Assembly (NCBI GenBank): GCA_023426275.1
Contig: JAFABC010000336.1
Location: 1 to 14,906 of the forward strand
Direction: 5' to 3'
DNA: 14,906 nucleotides
Source of the DNA: Pseudomonadota bacterium
GTDB lineage: Bacteria > Desulfobacterota > Desulfovibrionia > Desulfovibrionales > Desulfovibrionaceae
Shown here: positions 14,887 through 14,906 of the stretch, one piece after another
How the letters are laid out: each line of letters opens with the position of its first letter
How positions within the stretch are numbered: position 1 is the stretch's first letter
Position numbers and translations under genes: made by a program
Notes under the pieces: model-generated
What the model was told of the DNA's origin: nothing
Seen by the model: the letters and a program-made list of their open reading frames with translations, nothing else
Database searches by the model: none

Positions 14887-14906
14887 TCCCCCTCGATCGT
14901 TCTTTG

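Overview
The window is GC-rich, densely packed bacterial DNA holding nine protein genes, all apparently intact. No RNA gene, insertion sequence, phage gene or CRISPR array was seen. Codon use, gene content and a GCCTCCGGCGGCC-type repeat placed just after gene ends suggest a Desulfovibrio-like member of the Desulfovibrionales (Desulfobacterota). This assignment is inferred from style and memory, not from a search.

Left part (1-4539): a YbaL-type cation:proton antiporter on the minus strand, a divergent MarR-family regulator, and a second CPA2 (KefB-type) antiporter downstream of marR on the plus strand. The regulator thus sits between two antiporters of the same superfamily. Its promoter places the predicted +1 on the start codon, so the marR mRNA looks leaderless. 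The predicted 5' leader of the ybaL-like gene contains a 15-bp hairpin that is fully paired only in that gene's transcript.

Middle (4534-9711, minus strand): a tight operon of RND adaptor lipoprotein, RND efflux permease (MdtB/MdtC/MuxC style) and an ornithine cyclodeaminase/mu-crystallin family reductase. Gaps are 1 and 2 bases. No outer-membrane channel gene is present. The reductase converges on the KefB-type gene and overlaps its 3' end by 6 bases.

Right part (9907-14841): a two-gene minus-strand operon encoding a 782-residue MscS-type mechanosensitive channel and, with a TGATG stop/start overlap, a GluR0-type protein. The latter is a solute-binding domain split by a two-helix K+-channel pore; it carries both a TSVGYGD selectivity filter and an SFTAGITS segment resembling the SYTANLAAF gating motif of ionotropic glutamate receptors. 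Divergent from this pair is a membrane-anchored M23 peptidase with an intact zinc site. The two divergent promoters share an inverted 12-base motif over both -35 boxes.

The recurrent theme is ion and turgor control at the envelope: two CPA2 antiporters, a ligand-gated K+ channel, a mechanosensitive channel and a wall hydrolase, with an efflux operon between them. The MscS plus GluR0-type operon is the most promising candidate for an undescribed functional unit. Joint regulation of the whole region is not shown by the sequence.
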